DNA of 64,000 nt from Codonopsis lanceolata (GCA_013146195.2 CM028381.1:94505255-94569254); one strand, 5' to 3'. Counted from the first letter of the stretch, positions 32,974 to 45,611 are shown. Numbers and translations: made by a program. Notes: a model not told the origin generated them from the letters alone.

Positions 32974-33795
32974 ATGGTGGGTCCTAGACAAGGAGTTAGT
33001 AGCGGTGGAACTGGGATTGGCTGAGGTAGAGGTAGGCCTAGGAGGGTTCCTGTTGAACCAGAGGCTAGAGTTCTGATTGAGCCAGAGGTTGAGTTACCCC
33101 TACCACAGAATCAAGTTGATAAGAATGCTCGTATGGCAGGCTTGTTTCGTAGGATGATGAATTTTATGGCTGAGATTGAACAGGGAGGCCAGGCGGGTAG
33201 TTTACCACCCCAACCACCACCACCAGAACCGGAGGTGAGAGCTTCGCCACCTTGTAATGATGTACCACCAGGACCTAGAGCTAGAAACGATACTACTTTG
33301 GAAGGGTTCTTAAGGATGAAACCTCCATCTTTCGAGGGAGAGTCAGATGCTAGTAAAGCAGAGTTATGGCTTGAGGACTTGGAGAAAATCTTTGTAGCTC
33401 TAGATTGATCTGAGGAAGAAAAAATCGTGTTGGCTGTGGATAAGCTGAGAGGGGCCGCGAACCATTGGTAGAGAGTATTGCTAGCAAGCTGGAATTTGAA
33501 TCAGGTTCCAAGGGTTTGGTCTAATTTCGAGAGAGAGTTCAAGGCTTCCTATGTACCTATGGTAGTGAGGCAGAAAAGAGAAGGAATTCCAGGATCTAGA
33601 ACAAGGTTCTATGACGGTGGCTCAGTATTCTGATAAATTCACTAAGTTGTCTCGTTATTGTGTGTAACTTGTACCAGATGAGTCGAAGAGGGTTCTCAAG
33701 TTCGTGAAGGGTATGATGATTGAGTTTAGAAGGCATCTTTGATCAATGAAGTTAGTAGATTACCGAGGTGCAGTTGATTGTGCAGTAGATTACTG
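32974..33795 (+). pseudogene. Family A gag remnant, unit 1
   Basis: The ATG opens MVGPRQGVSSGGTGIG, then TGA (CGA expected), then GRGRPRRVPVEPEARVLIEP. An open frame 33133-33408 reads LFRRMMNFMAEIEQGGQAGS, a proline stretch, and LRMKPPSFEGESDASKAELW with LEDLEKIF, the plant gag capsid signature. Further on come KLRGAANHW, a TAG where Trp is expected, and SNFEREFKASYVPMVVRQKR. No zinc knuckle remains: at about 33795 the sequence jumps into the integrase C-terminus. It cannot make a working Gag. Confidence 0.85.
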
Positions 33796-34112
33796 AATTG
33801 CATTGCGACCTTCTATTTCGGGTATTCATGATGTATTTCACCTTTTGATGCTTCGCAAATACTTGAAGGACGAATAACATGTTCTTGCTTATGCTGAGAT
33901 TGCCTTTGAACCCGATCTTTCCTATGTTGAGTAGCCGGTGAGGATCCTTGATACAAAAGATCAAATCTTGAGGACTAAGCAGATTCTACTAGTGAAAGTC
34001 TTGTGGAAGAATCGTGACATCATGGAAGCTACGTGGGAGACTAAGATTGAGATGATGGAGAAATACCCTTACTTATTTGTTGATTCCGGTATAAATTTAG
34101 GGACTAAATTCC
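33796..34112 (+). pseudogene. Integrase C-terminus / chromodomain remnant, unit 1
   Basis: Directly fused to gag. IALRPSISGIHDVFHLLMLR, then stops, then ILDTKDQILRTKQILLVKVL and WKNRDIMEATWETKIEMMEK, the chromodomain region. It aligns with the fuller pol at 12377-14125. All protease, RT, RNase H and integrase core sequence is missing between gag and this block. Confidence 0.85.
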
Positions 34113-34128
34113 TTTAAGTGGGGGAGGA

Positions 34129-36903
34129 TGTGAGAACCCAAACCCTACATGTTTATGTGCTCATTATTGTTGATTAACATGCTGGATATAAGTTTAACAT
34201 GTTTGCCTTGGCTATAATTCTTTTGGTTGAGTATTAGTGGTTTTATAAGATTTCTATACTTTACACATTCTTGTTTTGGGGAGTTTTAGTTCATGCATTG
34301 ACAATCCTACTCTTACTTAAGTCATTGAGAGTCTTAAAATAAGCGTTATATGTTTTTTGGTATCAAACATAGACTTTAACATATTTTGATTGAGTATGAA
34401 TGCTTGATTAAATTGGCGTTGTGATCGTTAGTTGTTTACATTGTTCTCAACTTTCGTTTCCTTTCATTTATGACTTGTCTCGGGAGAGTTTTGAATGTGT
34501 TTTTAGTGTTGGTTTACCCTCTTAGATTGCTTGAGTTGTTTGGATTTCATTTTAGGCAAAACATTCAAGTTTTCAGGCTTGTAGACCTTGCCCTCGCAAG
34601 GTAGGCAAAAACCTTAGACCTTGTGCTTTTTTTGGACCATGCGGTCACATGACTTGGGGAACATGCGGTCGCATGCCCCCCCTGTTCCAACTTACGGGAT
34701 TTTGTGATTTGTTTGGTTTTGGCTCTTGCACCCTTGACCCATGCCCGACCCAATTCAATCCCCAACTTAAAGTTTGAGCCTAGTGAGTCTCTTTTCAGCC
34801 CTTAGATTAGTTTTATTCAAGGGCATACATGAATCAACCAATTAGAAGCTTCATAACTGGCTCCTTGGATTGAACCTTTTGTGACTTCAACCATCCCTAA
34901 CCTCAACCATGACAACCATTTTCTTTCCTCCATTGTTGTTGCTGGGTTCTTAGAGAGAGAAAGAGATTATTGAGTGCCTTGCCTTGATTGCTTGATTGTC
35001 GGAGATCCGGCCATCCGATTTTTGATTTGAGAACACCAAATTGAAGCCCTTGCTTTCTAGTTTAACAATCCTTGTTTTGTTTCATCATCCAACCATTTGA
35101 TCATGAGCAACGTAAGCTTCCATTGTTTTGTTTATGTATGCTCAATATTCAAGCATGCTCCCTTCATGATAGTTACTAGATACATGTTCAAGAAGACATG
35201 CACCATGTTAATAACTTGAAATTTCTTAAGATAAAATTCTACAAATTTTGGGTTAATCACTTGTAATTGGTATTTTGGACTTGTATCTAGTATTAAATGT
35301 GTTCTAAACTTCATTTAGAATGACTACTATTCTTGGACTTATTGTAATTGGGAACTTCAAAGAGATGATTAATCAAGGGTTTCACAAATTGGGGAACTTT
35401 GATCTTGATAGGCTAAAGTCATGAGTGACTTAGTAATCTAGTCTTAAATGAATCGAGAACATAGAAAAGATAATTGAATTGCATATAGCATTCAATCTCT
35501 ATTAGATTATAGTTTAGCAATAACTCAACAGAGTTGCATTTAGAGAGCCATTGAACAATACCGACTCTACAATCAATCCGTACGATGGTTAGAGCTGATT
35601 GAATTGTAGACAAGCTTTCAAGAGTATTAATGGAATTGATACTCATGCTTGAAATGCATATCTTAGAGTTACATGCCTACTTGATTGGACGAGTTCGCCC
35701 ATGTCGAGCTCGCTCCCTTCTTCATTTATTAAGTGAGTAAACATCTACTTGACTCGGACGAGTTCACTTTTGTCGAACTAGCTCCTTACTTGATTTTAAG
35801 TGGCAAATAAATATCTACTTGGCATACCATTATTCCAGCTGGCATACGTGAATTGTCTCAATGGTAAACAATGCATCGCCGTCATGAATTGTGAGATTTG
35901 TGGTAGTGATGGGTCACCGTACCATAACCTTGCACACACCCGTCACTATTGATCACAGTGGAGAAGAGTACCTCGTCGTAACCAAAGGGTGCTTGGAACA
36001 ATACAATCGTGGTCGATGTATCATACATGTGCATCCAAAAAATACATTCAAGATAACCTTGTTTATTTCAGGATCTACGAAGCAGCACTGGTTCTATAAC
36101 ATATCCTTATCCGATGTGATTTACTTTAGCACTTATGTTAAAACAACGTGCATCGTGACATGTGAACTACGTGCTATTATGATCTTTCATTTATAATCAA
36201 ATATGATAGCTCTTTATGTATGTCTTGCATTATATCTTTTCATGCATATTGGTACCTTACAAAGTCTTTATGACTCACCCCTTCCCTTTTACTTTTTTAG
36301 ATCCTAATCGTCCAGGCCTGTCTCGTTGAGGATTCTTGTCTGCTCTTGTCCGTGATTGCTTTCGTAGAGGTGGTTGCGATGGTTTCTCTTGGCTCTCTTT
36401 TGCATTCTCTTTTGCAGAGACATTTGGGCTAAAGTAAGTCAGTTAGACTTCGCTTGGGAATGTGTTGTTGTAGTAACTTGTCATGTTGTAGACTAAAACT
36501 TTATAGTACTTCTTATACATCTATTTTGATTGCCAGCTCTTGTATGTCGAGCCTTGTTCTTTAGTAAATGGTTTACTTGTTTAGACTTCCGCTGAGCATC
36601 CCATTAGCTCTTAGTTACTTTTGTTGTTTCTCTGGCATGTTTAGCCGTCGAGGTATATTATATCATGAACTGTTTAGTTGTTGGGTTCCGGTTGTAAAGT
36701 CACCGAAGAATTTGTTACTTGCTTTTAATTGGTATATCATGTTTCAAAGTTTTAAATTATTCAAGCATCTTAGTGCCGAGTTGTGCTACGTGTCTAATGT
36801 TTTGTCACGTTAATTTATTACATGTGTTCTTGCTTATATTGTAGTCCTTATTTTGGGACGGACCGTCCTGCGATTCCTCTTTGGGGTCGTGGTCGGGGGC
36901 ACA
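34129..36903 (+). mobile_element. Family A LTR copy A2
   Basis: TGTGAGAACCCAAACCC at the start, preceded by a GGGGGAGGA polypurine tract. The end lacks the last GGGTCTTC present in A1, A3 and A4, so the right terminus is damaged. Uninterrupted across the site where element B sits in A1. Confidence 0.9.
35690..35960 (+). promoter_or_regulatory. Hairpin cassette of LTR A2
   Basis: CGAGTTCG-(CCCATGT)-CGAGCTCG (35690-35712), anchor CCAGCTGG (35835-35842), CATGAAT-(TGTGAG)-ATTTGTG (35883-35902; pairs through T-G/G-T) and CACT...AGTG around TGATCA (35944-35960). A3 and A4 carry the same cassette. Confidence 0.55.
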
Positions 36904-37168
36904 AATATACATACGAAGAAATGCCTTTTTTTGCTTATGTATATGGAATCTAAAGGTCTTCTTATACATTTATATAAACGAGAATGCTAATACATATATA
37001 TGGTAAGCACTTGTTTATGTATATTAATATAGACAACGACTATATGTAGTCATACCAACAACCTTATACAGCAAACCCTACGCTCATCGCATGTTTCATA
37101 TACGAAAATTATATTCTGTTATGACGAGTCATTGGCATGTGTATTTAATGGTGGCTCTCTTCCACGTG

Positions 37169-38278
37169 CAGGGCCAACCCTGAGTAGGCTCAAAGTTAGT
37201 GGTAGATTAGGGCCCCCAAATTAAAGGGCCCAATTTTATTGAAAACTCTTAGCACTCACCTGACGTTCATTTCCTCAATTTATTCTCGCAGCTTGCGCCG
37301 TTTGTCACTCTCTCTCTCTCTCACGAATCCTCAACATCTCGACTCGTTAATCTCATAAGAGTCCATCGATTATGGAAACATTCTATATTCTAGGAGATTT
37401 TCTCCCAAATTTACACCATCTTCAAAAGTGGACTAAAAATTTTGAATCCATCGGGTTCGAAAGCACGGGCTGCACAACTGTGCATTCATGATTCTTCGAG
37501 TAAGTTTCTAGTTTCCCATTATTTTTCAAATTGGATGAATGGATGTGATACTGTGATTACTAATTAATGATTGGCAACTATCTCTCTTTTCTCTCAATTC
37601 GTTCATCTATACGCATGAAGTGCAATAGTGCGTATTAGGGTTTTACAGATTCACCAAAGCTTGAGATTTCAAGAGGTGACAGTAGTTTAGAACTCGAGTT
37701 TCTCTAATTCATCCAACAAGGTATGACTACTACCGTGATTGATATTTTATTTTTGTGTTTTTTTTTATTTTGCAATTTGAATGGATTTTGATTAATGTTT
37801 TCTATGACTAAATTTTACACTAAGGAAGACTATTTTCATTCATTATGCATTGAAATTAGCAAATGGGTATCATTAGTAAAAAAAAATTCAGTTTTATGGG
37901 GTAATTTGGGTCTGTTTCCAACTATTTAGCAGTATACTCCATTTTGTTTTTTCCCTTGTTCATAAGCATAATTTTTATTTATTTTTACTTAAACTAAGTT
38001 TGAGGTTGACTCAAGCCAAGAAACATGTGCACATGCACGAACATCTATATCACGGTTGAGTGAAGGTGGAAATTTTCTCAAGGAATGTTAGAAAGATAGG
38101 AGCATAGGACTATAATTTCAAATAAAACATTGGATTGTACTTTGGATATTTAGGGATTTTTGTACTATGTTTGCAGTAAAATAATTTTAATATTTTAATA
38201 GTAATATATAATTATCTTTAATCAATTTTAGGGTTCAAATTTTAAATTGAACACGGGCACTCAAAATGACCAACCCTA
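37169..38278 (+). mobile_element. hAT-like element, copy in S2
   Basis: 1110 bp. CAGGGCCAACCC at the left, TGACCAACCCTA at the right, flanked by TCCACGTG and TCCATGTC. The CC(C)AAATTAAAGGGCCC block close to the left end is reminiscent of hAT subterminal sequence. No transposase. Confidence 0.6.
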
Positions 38279-38744
38279 TCCATGTCGTATAAAATTAAGA
38301 GTAGTGTTATCATCCTCTACGTTAATTCATCGTGTTTTAATACCACATGCTGGAACCCCTCGTACATCCGCATCATTATAATAATTTTTACATTATTGAT
38401 AATAAAGATTATCAATCGATCCATCATGAGGGTTTTTCGTATGTACTTCATAAATATTGGAATGTCAAATGCATGCTTAGAAAAAACTGTGATACCCTTT
38501 TTTTTCAATTTCCTAGTTTTATAGAATATGTCAAGGAAACTAAAGAATGTTTTTGGTTGTTCTAAGTTTACATTCAAGTCTAAAACAAAATTAATATAAC
38601 TATAAATAAAATAATTAGATATAACACCACAAAGAAGGGTGAATGAAAAGAAAAAATAAACAAAAGAGTCAAGCAAGCAACTTAATTGGACGGGGAATCG
38701 TGTCACAACAATCACTTAGTGATTTTTTTTTTTTGAGGGGATAC

Positions 38745-38798
38745 AACTCGAACTCTTGATGTCAGAGTTGTGACACAGACCACCGACCAATTATGCTA
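38745..38798 (-). other. tRNA-like A/B-box sequence in S2
   Basis: B-box complement AACTCGAAC (38745-38753) and A-box complement CCAATTATGCTA (38787-38798), with tRNA-like spacing. Confidence 0.45.
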
Positions 38799-38917
38799 CA
38801 AGCGAGACTCCGATTGAAAGTTTGAAATTTAAGTTTATCAAATTTGTTACAACAAATGTATTAATGAATGAAAAGAATTTCTATACAAGGATAATTGATA
38901 CAATATAACATTTATTA

Positions 38918-39241
38918 CTCAATTCGTTCCTAAAAGAGTGTTCTTTTTGACTCGCTACACAAACTAGGAAAATTTATTAACTTTATTAGAGATATTAGGA
39001 CATTGTGGGTTTTCTATTAAAGCTCAATTGAGTTATAAATCACTGGGCCGACATTAATAGAAAACCCATAATGTCCTAATATCCCTAATAGAATTAATAG
39101 ATTGTCCTAAACGATTTAGTTAGTCAAATAGAACTCTTTTTTTTGAAATGAATAATTAGTAATAATTGAGATTTTCCTTGTATAGATTACTAGTTTTTTT
39201 CCTAATCGAGTCAAATCGTACTTTTTTAGTAACAAAATGAG
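38918..39241. mobile_element. Stowaway-like MITE in S2
   Basis: 324 bp, flanked by TA. Ends are CTCAATTCGTTCCTAAAAGAG and, on the other strand, CTCATTTTGTTACTAAAAAAG. Inner parts also pair (AGGACATTGTGGGTTTTCTA against TAGAAAACCCATAATGTCCT), so the whole element can fold back. Size, TA target and TIR type fit Tc1/mariner-related Stowaway. Confidence 0.75.
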
Positions 39242-39265
39242 TAATAATTATGATATCCTGTTGAT

Positions 39266-39641
39266 GATTGCCGGCTCTTGTATGCCAAGCCTTGTTCTTT
39301 AGTAAATGGTTCACTTGTTTAGACTTCCGCTGAGCTTCCCATTAGCTCTTATTTACTTTCGTTATTTCTCCGACAAGTTTAGCCGTCGATGTATATTATA
39401 GCATGAACTGTTTAGTTGTTGGGTTTCCATTGTAAAGCCGCCGAAGAATTGGTTACTTGCTTTTAAATGTTATATCAGGTTTCAAAGTTATAAATTATCC
39501 TGGCTTTTTAGTGCTGAGTTGTGCTACATGTCTAACGTTGCATCACGTCAGTTTATTATATGTGTTCTTTCTTGTATTATAGTCCTTTTCTTTGGAAGAC
39601 TATCCCGCGGTTTCTCTTCAGGGTTGGGGCGGGTCATCACA
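39266..39641 (+). mobile_element. LTR A tail, unit 2
   Basis: Same 5' breakpoint (GATTGCCGGCTC after TGTTGAT) as in units 1 and 3. Ends GGGTCATCACA before the PBS TGGTATCAGAGC at 39644-39655. Confidence 0.88.
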
Positions 39642-39750
39642 GTTGGTATCAGAGCAATAGCTTAGCTATCGGTCAGGATAGGTTACATGGCCTAGGTGGG
39701 TTAGTTCTTGTGTGATGTTCTAACGTCGAGTGATTTCTTATAGGTGTATC

Positions 39751-40570
39751 ATGGTGGGTCCTAGACAAGGAGTTAGTAGCGGTGGAACTGGGATTGGCTG
39801 AGGTAGAGGTAGGCCTAGGAGGGTTCCTGTTGAACCAGAGGCTAGAGTTGTAATTGAGCCAGAGGTTGAGTTACCCCTACCACATAATCAGGTTGATAAG
39901 AATGCTCGTATGGCAGCCTTGTTTCGTAGGATGATGAATTTTATGACTGAGATTGCACAGGGAGGCCAGGCGGGTAGTTTACCACCCCAACCACCACCAC
40001 CAGAACCGGAGGTGAGAGCTTCGCCACCTCGTAATGATGTACCACTAGGCCCTAGAGCTAGAAACATTGCTACTTTGGAAAGGTTCTTAAGGATGAAACC
40101 TCCATCTTTCGAGGGAGAGTCAGATGCTAGTAAAGCAGAGTTATGGCTTGAGGACTAGGAGAAAATCTTTGTAGCTCTAGACTGCGCTGAGGAAGAAAAA
40201 GTCGTGTTGGCTGTGTATAAGCTGAGAGGGGTCGCGAACCATTGGTAGAGAGTATTGCTAGCAAGCTGGAATTTGAATCAGGTTCAAAGGGTATGGTCTA
40301 ATTTCGAGAGAGAGTTCAAGGCTTCCTATGTACCTATGGTAGTGAGGCAGAAAAGAGAAGGAATTCCAGGATCTAGAACAAGGTTCTATGACGCTGGCTC
40401 AGTATTCTGATAAATTCACTAAGTTGTCTCGTTATTGTGTGTAACTTGTACCAGATGAGTCCAAGAAGGTTCTCAAGTTCGTTAAGGGTATCATGATCGA
40501 GTTTAAAAGGCATCTTTTATCAATGAAGTTAGTAGATTACCGAGGTACATTTGATTGTGCAGTAGATTAC
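39751..40570 (+). pseudogene. Family A gag remnant, unit 2
   Basis: Same start (MVGPRQGVSSGGTGIG, then TGA) and capsid-like block LRMKPPSFEGESDASKAELW, with an extra TAG right after LED. The Trp-to-stop after NHW is shared with unit 1. It ends at the same deletion junction into the integrase C-terminus. Confidence 0.85.
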
Positions 40571-40890
40571 TGAATTACATTGCGACCTTCTATTTCGGGT
40601 ATTCATGATGTATTTCACCTTTTGATGCTTCGCAAATACTTGAAGGACGAATAACATGTTCTTGCTTATGCTGAGATTGCCTTTGAACCCGATCTTTCCT
40701 ATGTTGAGTAGCCGGTGAGGATCCTTGATACAAAAGATCAAATCTTGAGGACTAAGCAGATTCGACTAGTGAAAGTCTTGTGGAAGAATCATGACATCAT
40801 GGAAGCTACGTGGGAGACTAAGATTGAGATGATGGAGAAATACCCTTACTTATTTGTTGATTCCGGTATAAATTTAGGGACTAAATTCCT
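40571..40890 (+). pseudogene. Integrase C-terminus / chromodomain remnant, unit 2
   Basis: Collinear with unit 1: SISGIHDVFHLLMLRKYLKD, stop, then ILDTKDQILRTKQIRLVKVL and the ATWETKIEMMEKYPYLF end of the chromodomain. The polypurine tract GGGGGAGGA follows. Confidence 0.83.
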
Positions 40891-40905
40891 TTAAGTGGGG
40901 GAGGA

Positions 40906-43713
40906 TGTGAGAACCCAAACCCTACATGTTTATATGTTCATTATTGTTGATTAACATGCTAGATATAAGTTTAACATGTTTGCCTTGGCTATAATTCTTT
41001 TGGTTGAGTATTAGTGGTTTTATAAGATTTCTATACTTTACACATTCTTGTTTTGGGGAGTTTTAGTTCATGCATTGACAATCCTACTCTTACTTAAGTC
41101 ATTGAGAGTCTTAAAATAAGCGTTATATGTTTTTTGGTATCAAACATAGACTTTAACATATTTTGATTGAGTATGAATGCTTGATTAAATTGGCGTTGTG
41201 ATCGTTAGTTGTTTACATTGTTCTCAACTTTCGTTTCCTTTCATTTATGACTTGTCTCGGGAGAGTTTTGAATGTGTTTTTAGTGTTGGTTTACCCTCTT
41301 AGATTGCTTGAGTTGTTTGGATTTCATTTTAGGCAAAACATTCAAGTTTTCAGGCTTGTAGACCTTGCCCTCGCAAGGTTTTTCGGGCATGCCCTCGCAA
41401 GGTAGGCAAAAACCTTAGACCTTGTGCTTTTTTTGGACCATGCGGTCACATGACTTGGGGAACATGCGGTCGCATGCCCCCCCTGTTCCAACTTACGGGA
41501 TTTTGTGATTTGTTTGGTTTTGGCTCTTGCACCCTTGACCCATGCCCGACCCAATTCAATCCCCAACTTAAAGTTTGAGCCTAGTGAGTCTCTTTTCAGC
41601 CCTTAGATTAGTTTTATTCAAGGGCATACATGAATCAACCAATTAGAAGCTTCATAACTGGCTCCTTGGATTGAACCTTTTTGTGACTTCAACCATCCCT
41701 AACCTCAACCATGACAACCATTTTCTTTCCTCCATTGTTGTTGCTGGGTTCTTAGAGAGAGAAAGAGATTATTGAGTGCCTTGCCTTGATTGCTTGATTG
41801 TCGGAGATCCGGCCATCCGATTTTTGATTTGAGAACACCAAATTGAAGCCCTTGCTTTCTAGTTTAACAATCCTTGTTTTGTTTCATCATCCAACCATTT
41901 GATCATGAGCAACGTAAGCTTCCATTGTTTTGTTTATGTATGCTCAATATTCAAGCATGCTCCCTTCATGATAGTTACTAGATACATGTTCAAGAAGACA
42001 TGCACCATGTTAATAACTTGAAATTTCTTAAGATAAAATTCTACAAATTTTGGGTTAATCACTTGTAATTGGTATTTTGGACTTGTATCTAGTATTAAAT
42101 GTGTTCTAAACTTCATTTAGAATGACTACTATTCTTGGACTTATTGTAATTGGGAACTTCAAAGAGATGATTAATCAAGGGTTTCACAAATTGGGGAACT
42201 TTGATCTTGATAGGCTAAAGTCATGAGTGACTTAGTAATCTAGTCTTAAATGAATCGAGAACATAGAAAAGATAATTGAATTGCATATAGCATTCAATCT
42301 CTATTAGATTATAGTTTAGCAATAACTCAACAGAGTTGCATTTAGAGAGCCATTGAACAATACCGACTCTACAATCAATCCGTACGATGGTTAGAGCTGA
42401 TTGAATTGTAGACAAGCTTTCAAGAGTATTAATGGAATTGATACTCATGCTTGAAATGCATATCTTAGAGTTACACGCCTACTTGATTGGACGAGTTCGC
42501 CCATGTCGAGCTCGCTCCCTTCTTCATTTATTAAGTGAGTAAACATCTACTTGACTCGGACGAGTTCACTTTTGTCGAACTAGCTCCTTACTTGATTTTA
42601 AGTGGCAAATAAATATCTACTTGGCATACCATTATTCCAGCTGGCATACGTGAATTGTCTCAATGGTAAACAATGCATCGCCGTCATGAATTGTGAGATT
42701 TGTGGTAGTGATGGGTCACCGTACCATAACCTTGCACACACCCGTCACTATTGATCACAGTGGAGAAGAGTACCTCGTCGTAACCAAAGGGTGCTTGGAA
42801 CAATACAATCGTGGTCGATGTATCATACATGTGCATCCAAAAAATACATTCAAGATAACCTTGTTTATTTCAGGATCTATGAAGCGGCACCGGTTCTATA
42901 ACATATCCTTATCCGATGTGATTTACTTTAGCACTTATGTTAAAACAACGTGCATCGTGACATGTGAACTACGTGCTATTATGATCTTTCATTTATAATC
43001 AAATATGATAGCTCTTTATGTATGTCTTGCATTATATCTTTTCATGCATATTGGTACCTTACAAAGTCTTTATGACTCACCCCTTCCCTTTTACTTTTTT
43101 AGATCCTAATCGTCCAGGCCTGTCTCGTTGAGGATTCTTGTCTGCTCTTGTCCGTGATTGCTTTCGTAGAGGTGGTTGCGATGGTTTCTCTTGGCTCTCT
43201 TTTGCGTTTTCTTTTGCAGAGACATTTGGGCTAAAGTAAGTCAGTTACACTTCGCTTGGGAATGTGTTGTTGTAGTAACTTGTCATGTTGTAGACTAAAA
43301 CTTTATAGTACTTCTTAGTATACTATTTTGATTGCCAGCTCTTGTATGTCGAGCCTTGTTCTTTAGTAAATGGTTTACTTGTTTAGACTTCCGCTGAGCA
43401 TCCCATTAGCTCTTAGTTACTTTTGTTGTTTCTCTGGCATGTTTAGCCGTCGAGGTATATTATATCATGAACTGTTTAGTTGTTGGGTTCCGGTTGTAAA
43501 GTCACCGAAGAATTTGTTACTTGCTTTTAATTGGTATATCAGGTTTCAAAGTTTTAAATTATTCAAGCATCTTAGTGCCGAGTTGTGCTACGTGTCTAAT
43601 GTTTTGTCACGTTAATTTATTACATGTGTTCTTGCTTATATTGTAGTCCTTATTTTGGGACGGACCGTCCTGCGATTCCTCTTTGGGGTCGTGGTCGGGG
43701 GCGGGTCTTCACA
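40906..43713 (+). mobile_element. Family A LTR copy A3
   Basis: Full length, TGTGAGAACCC to GGGTCTTCACA. It keeps the palindrome block, including ACCTTGC/GCAAGGT twice (about 41360-41405). It differs from A2 and A4 at a few shared sites (for example GCGGCACCGG versus GCAGCACTGG near 42881), pointing to a mosaic history. Confidence 0.9.
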
Positions 43714-43978
43714 AATATACATACGAAGAAATGCCTTTTTTTGCTTATGTATATGGAATCTAAAGGTCTTCTTATACATTTATATAAATGAGAATGCTAA
43801 TACATATATATGGTAAGCACTTGTTTATGTATATTAATATAGACAACGACTATATGTAGTCATACCAACAACCTTATACAGCAAACCCTACGCTCATCGC
43901 ATGTTTCATATACGAAAATTATATTCTGTTATGACGAGTCATTGGCATGTGTATTTAATGGTGGCTCTCTTCCACGTG

Positions 43979-45092
43979 CAGGGCCAACCCTGAGTAGGCT
44001 CAAAGTTAGTGGTAGATTAGGGCCCCCAAATTAAAGGGCCCAATTTTATTGAAAACTCTTAGCACTCACCTGACGTTCATTTCCTCAATTTATTCTCGCA
44101 GCTTGCGCCGTTTGTCACTCTCTCTCTCTCTCTCTCACGAATCCTCAACATCTCGACTCGTTAATCTCATAAGAGTCCATCGATTATGGAAACATTCTAT
44201 ATTCTAGGAGATTTTCTCCCAAATTTACACCATCTTCAAAAGTGGACTAAAAATTTTGAATCCATCGGGTTCGAAAGCACGGGCTGCACAACTGTGCATT
44301 CATGATTCTTCGAGTAAGTTTCTAGTTTCCCATTATTTTTCAAATTGGATGAATGGATGTGATACTGTGATTACTAATTAATGATTGGCAACTATCTCTC
44401 TTTTCTCTCAATTCGTTCATCTATACGCATGAAGTGCAATAGTGCGTATTAGGGTTTTACAGATTCACCAAAGCTTGAGATTTCAAGAGGTGACAGTAGT
44501 TTAGAACTCGAGTTTCTCTAATTCATCCAACAAGGTATGACTACTACCGTGATTGATATTTTATTTTTGTGTTTTTTTTTATTTTGCAATTTGAATGGAT
44601 TTTGATTAATGTTTTCTATGACTAAATTTTACACTAAGGAAGACTATTTTCATTCATTATGCATTGAAATTAGCAAATGGGTATCATTAGTAAAAAAAAA
44701 TTCAGTTTTATGGGGTAATTTGGGTCTGTTTCCAACTATTTAGCAGTATACTCCATTTTGTTTTTTCCCTTGTTCATAAGCATAATTTTTATTTATTTTT
44801 ACTTAAACTAAGTTTGAGGTTGACTCAAGCCAAGAAACATGTGCACATGCACGAACATCTATATCACGGTTGAGTGAAGGTGGAAATTTTCTCAAGGAAT
44901 GTTAGAAAGATAGGAGCATAGGACTATAATTTCAAATAAAACATTGGATTGTACTTTGGATATTTAGGGATTTTTGTACTATGTTTGCAGTAAAATAATT
45001 TTAATATTTTAATAGTAATATATAATTATCTTTAATCAATTTTAGGGTTCAAATTTTAAATTGAACACGGGCACTCAAAATGACCAACCCTA
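43979..45092 (+). mobile_element. hAT-like element, copy in S3
   Basis: 1114 bp with the same ends and TCCACGTG/TCCATGTC flanks as in S2. The CT run is longer than in S2. Confidence 0.6.
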
Positions 45093-45557
45093 TCCATGTC
45101 GTATAAAATTAAGAGTAGTGTTATCATCCTCTACGTTAATTCATCGTGTTTTAATACCACATGCTGGAACCCCTCGTACATCCGCATCATTATAATAATT
45201 TTTACATTATTGATAATAAAGATTATCAATCGATCCATCATGAGGGTTTTTCGTATGTACTTCATAAATATTGGAATGTCAAATGCATGCTTAGAAAAAA
45301 CTGTGATACCCTTTTTTTTCAATTTCCTAGTTTTATAGAATATGTCAAGGAAACTAAAGAATGTTTTTGGTTGTTCTAAGTTTACATTCAAGTCTAAAAC
45401 AAAATTAATATAACTATAAATACAATAATTATAAATTACACCACAAAGAAGGGTGAATGAAAAGAAAAAAATAAACAAAAGAGTCAAGCAAGCAACTTAA
45501 TTGGACGGGGAATCGTGTCACAACAATCACTTAGTGATTTTTTTTTTGAGGGGATAC

Positions 45558-45611
45558 AACTCGAACTCTTGATGTCAGAGTTGTGACACAGACCACCGAC
45601 CAATTATGCTA
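45558..45611 (-). other. tRNA-like A/B-box sequence in S3
   Basis: Same A box (complement at 45600-45611) and B box (complement at 45558-45566) as in the other spacers. Confidence 0.45.

Larger units (their letters stand above)
32488..39265 (+). repeat. Tandem array unit 1 (~6.8 kb)
   Basis: Contains LTR tail 32488-32864, primer site and broken gag, chromodomain remnant, full LTR A2 and spacer S2. It is collinear with units 2 and 3. It differs from them at shared positions (for example GAGGACTTGG where they have a TAG stop), so it is the most diverged unit. Confidence 0.9.
36904..39265 (+). repeat. Spacer copy S2
   Basis: About 2.36 kb between LTR A2 and the next LTR tail. A ~240-bp AT-rich start is followed by the left arm of the foldback with the hAT-like insertion, the tRNA-like sequence, the MITE, and the apex where the next unit begins. 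No ORF with a domain. Confidence 0.88.

Noticed and set aside
35419..35646. 75-codon minus-strand frame repeated at 42221 and 49029
   Set aside because: Conservation comes from recent duplication of the LTR; A1 carries changes that break it, and it has no domain.
38317..38715. 132-codon minus-strand frame in S2, also at 45131
   Set aside because: AT-rich low-complexity translation in the foldback arm; the sister copies S1 and S4 break it at different places.
38736..38812. Functional tRNA gene in the spacer
   Set aside because: A and B boxes fit, but no acceptor stem pairs and the B box ends in T instead of C, so only a tRNA-like relic is claimed.
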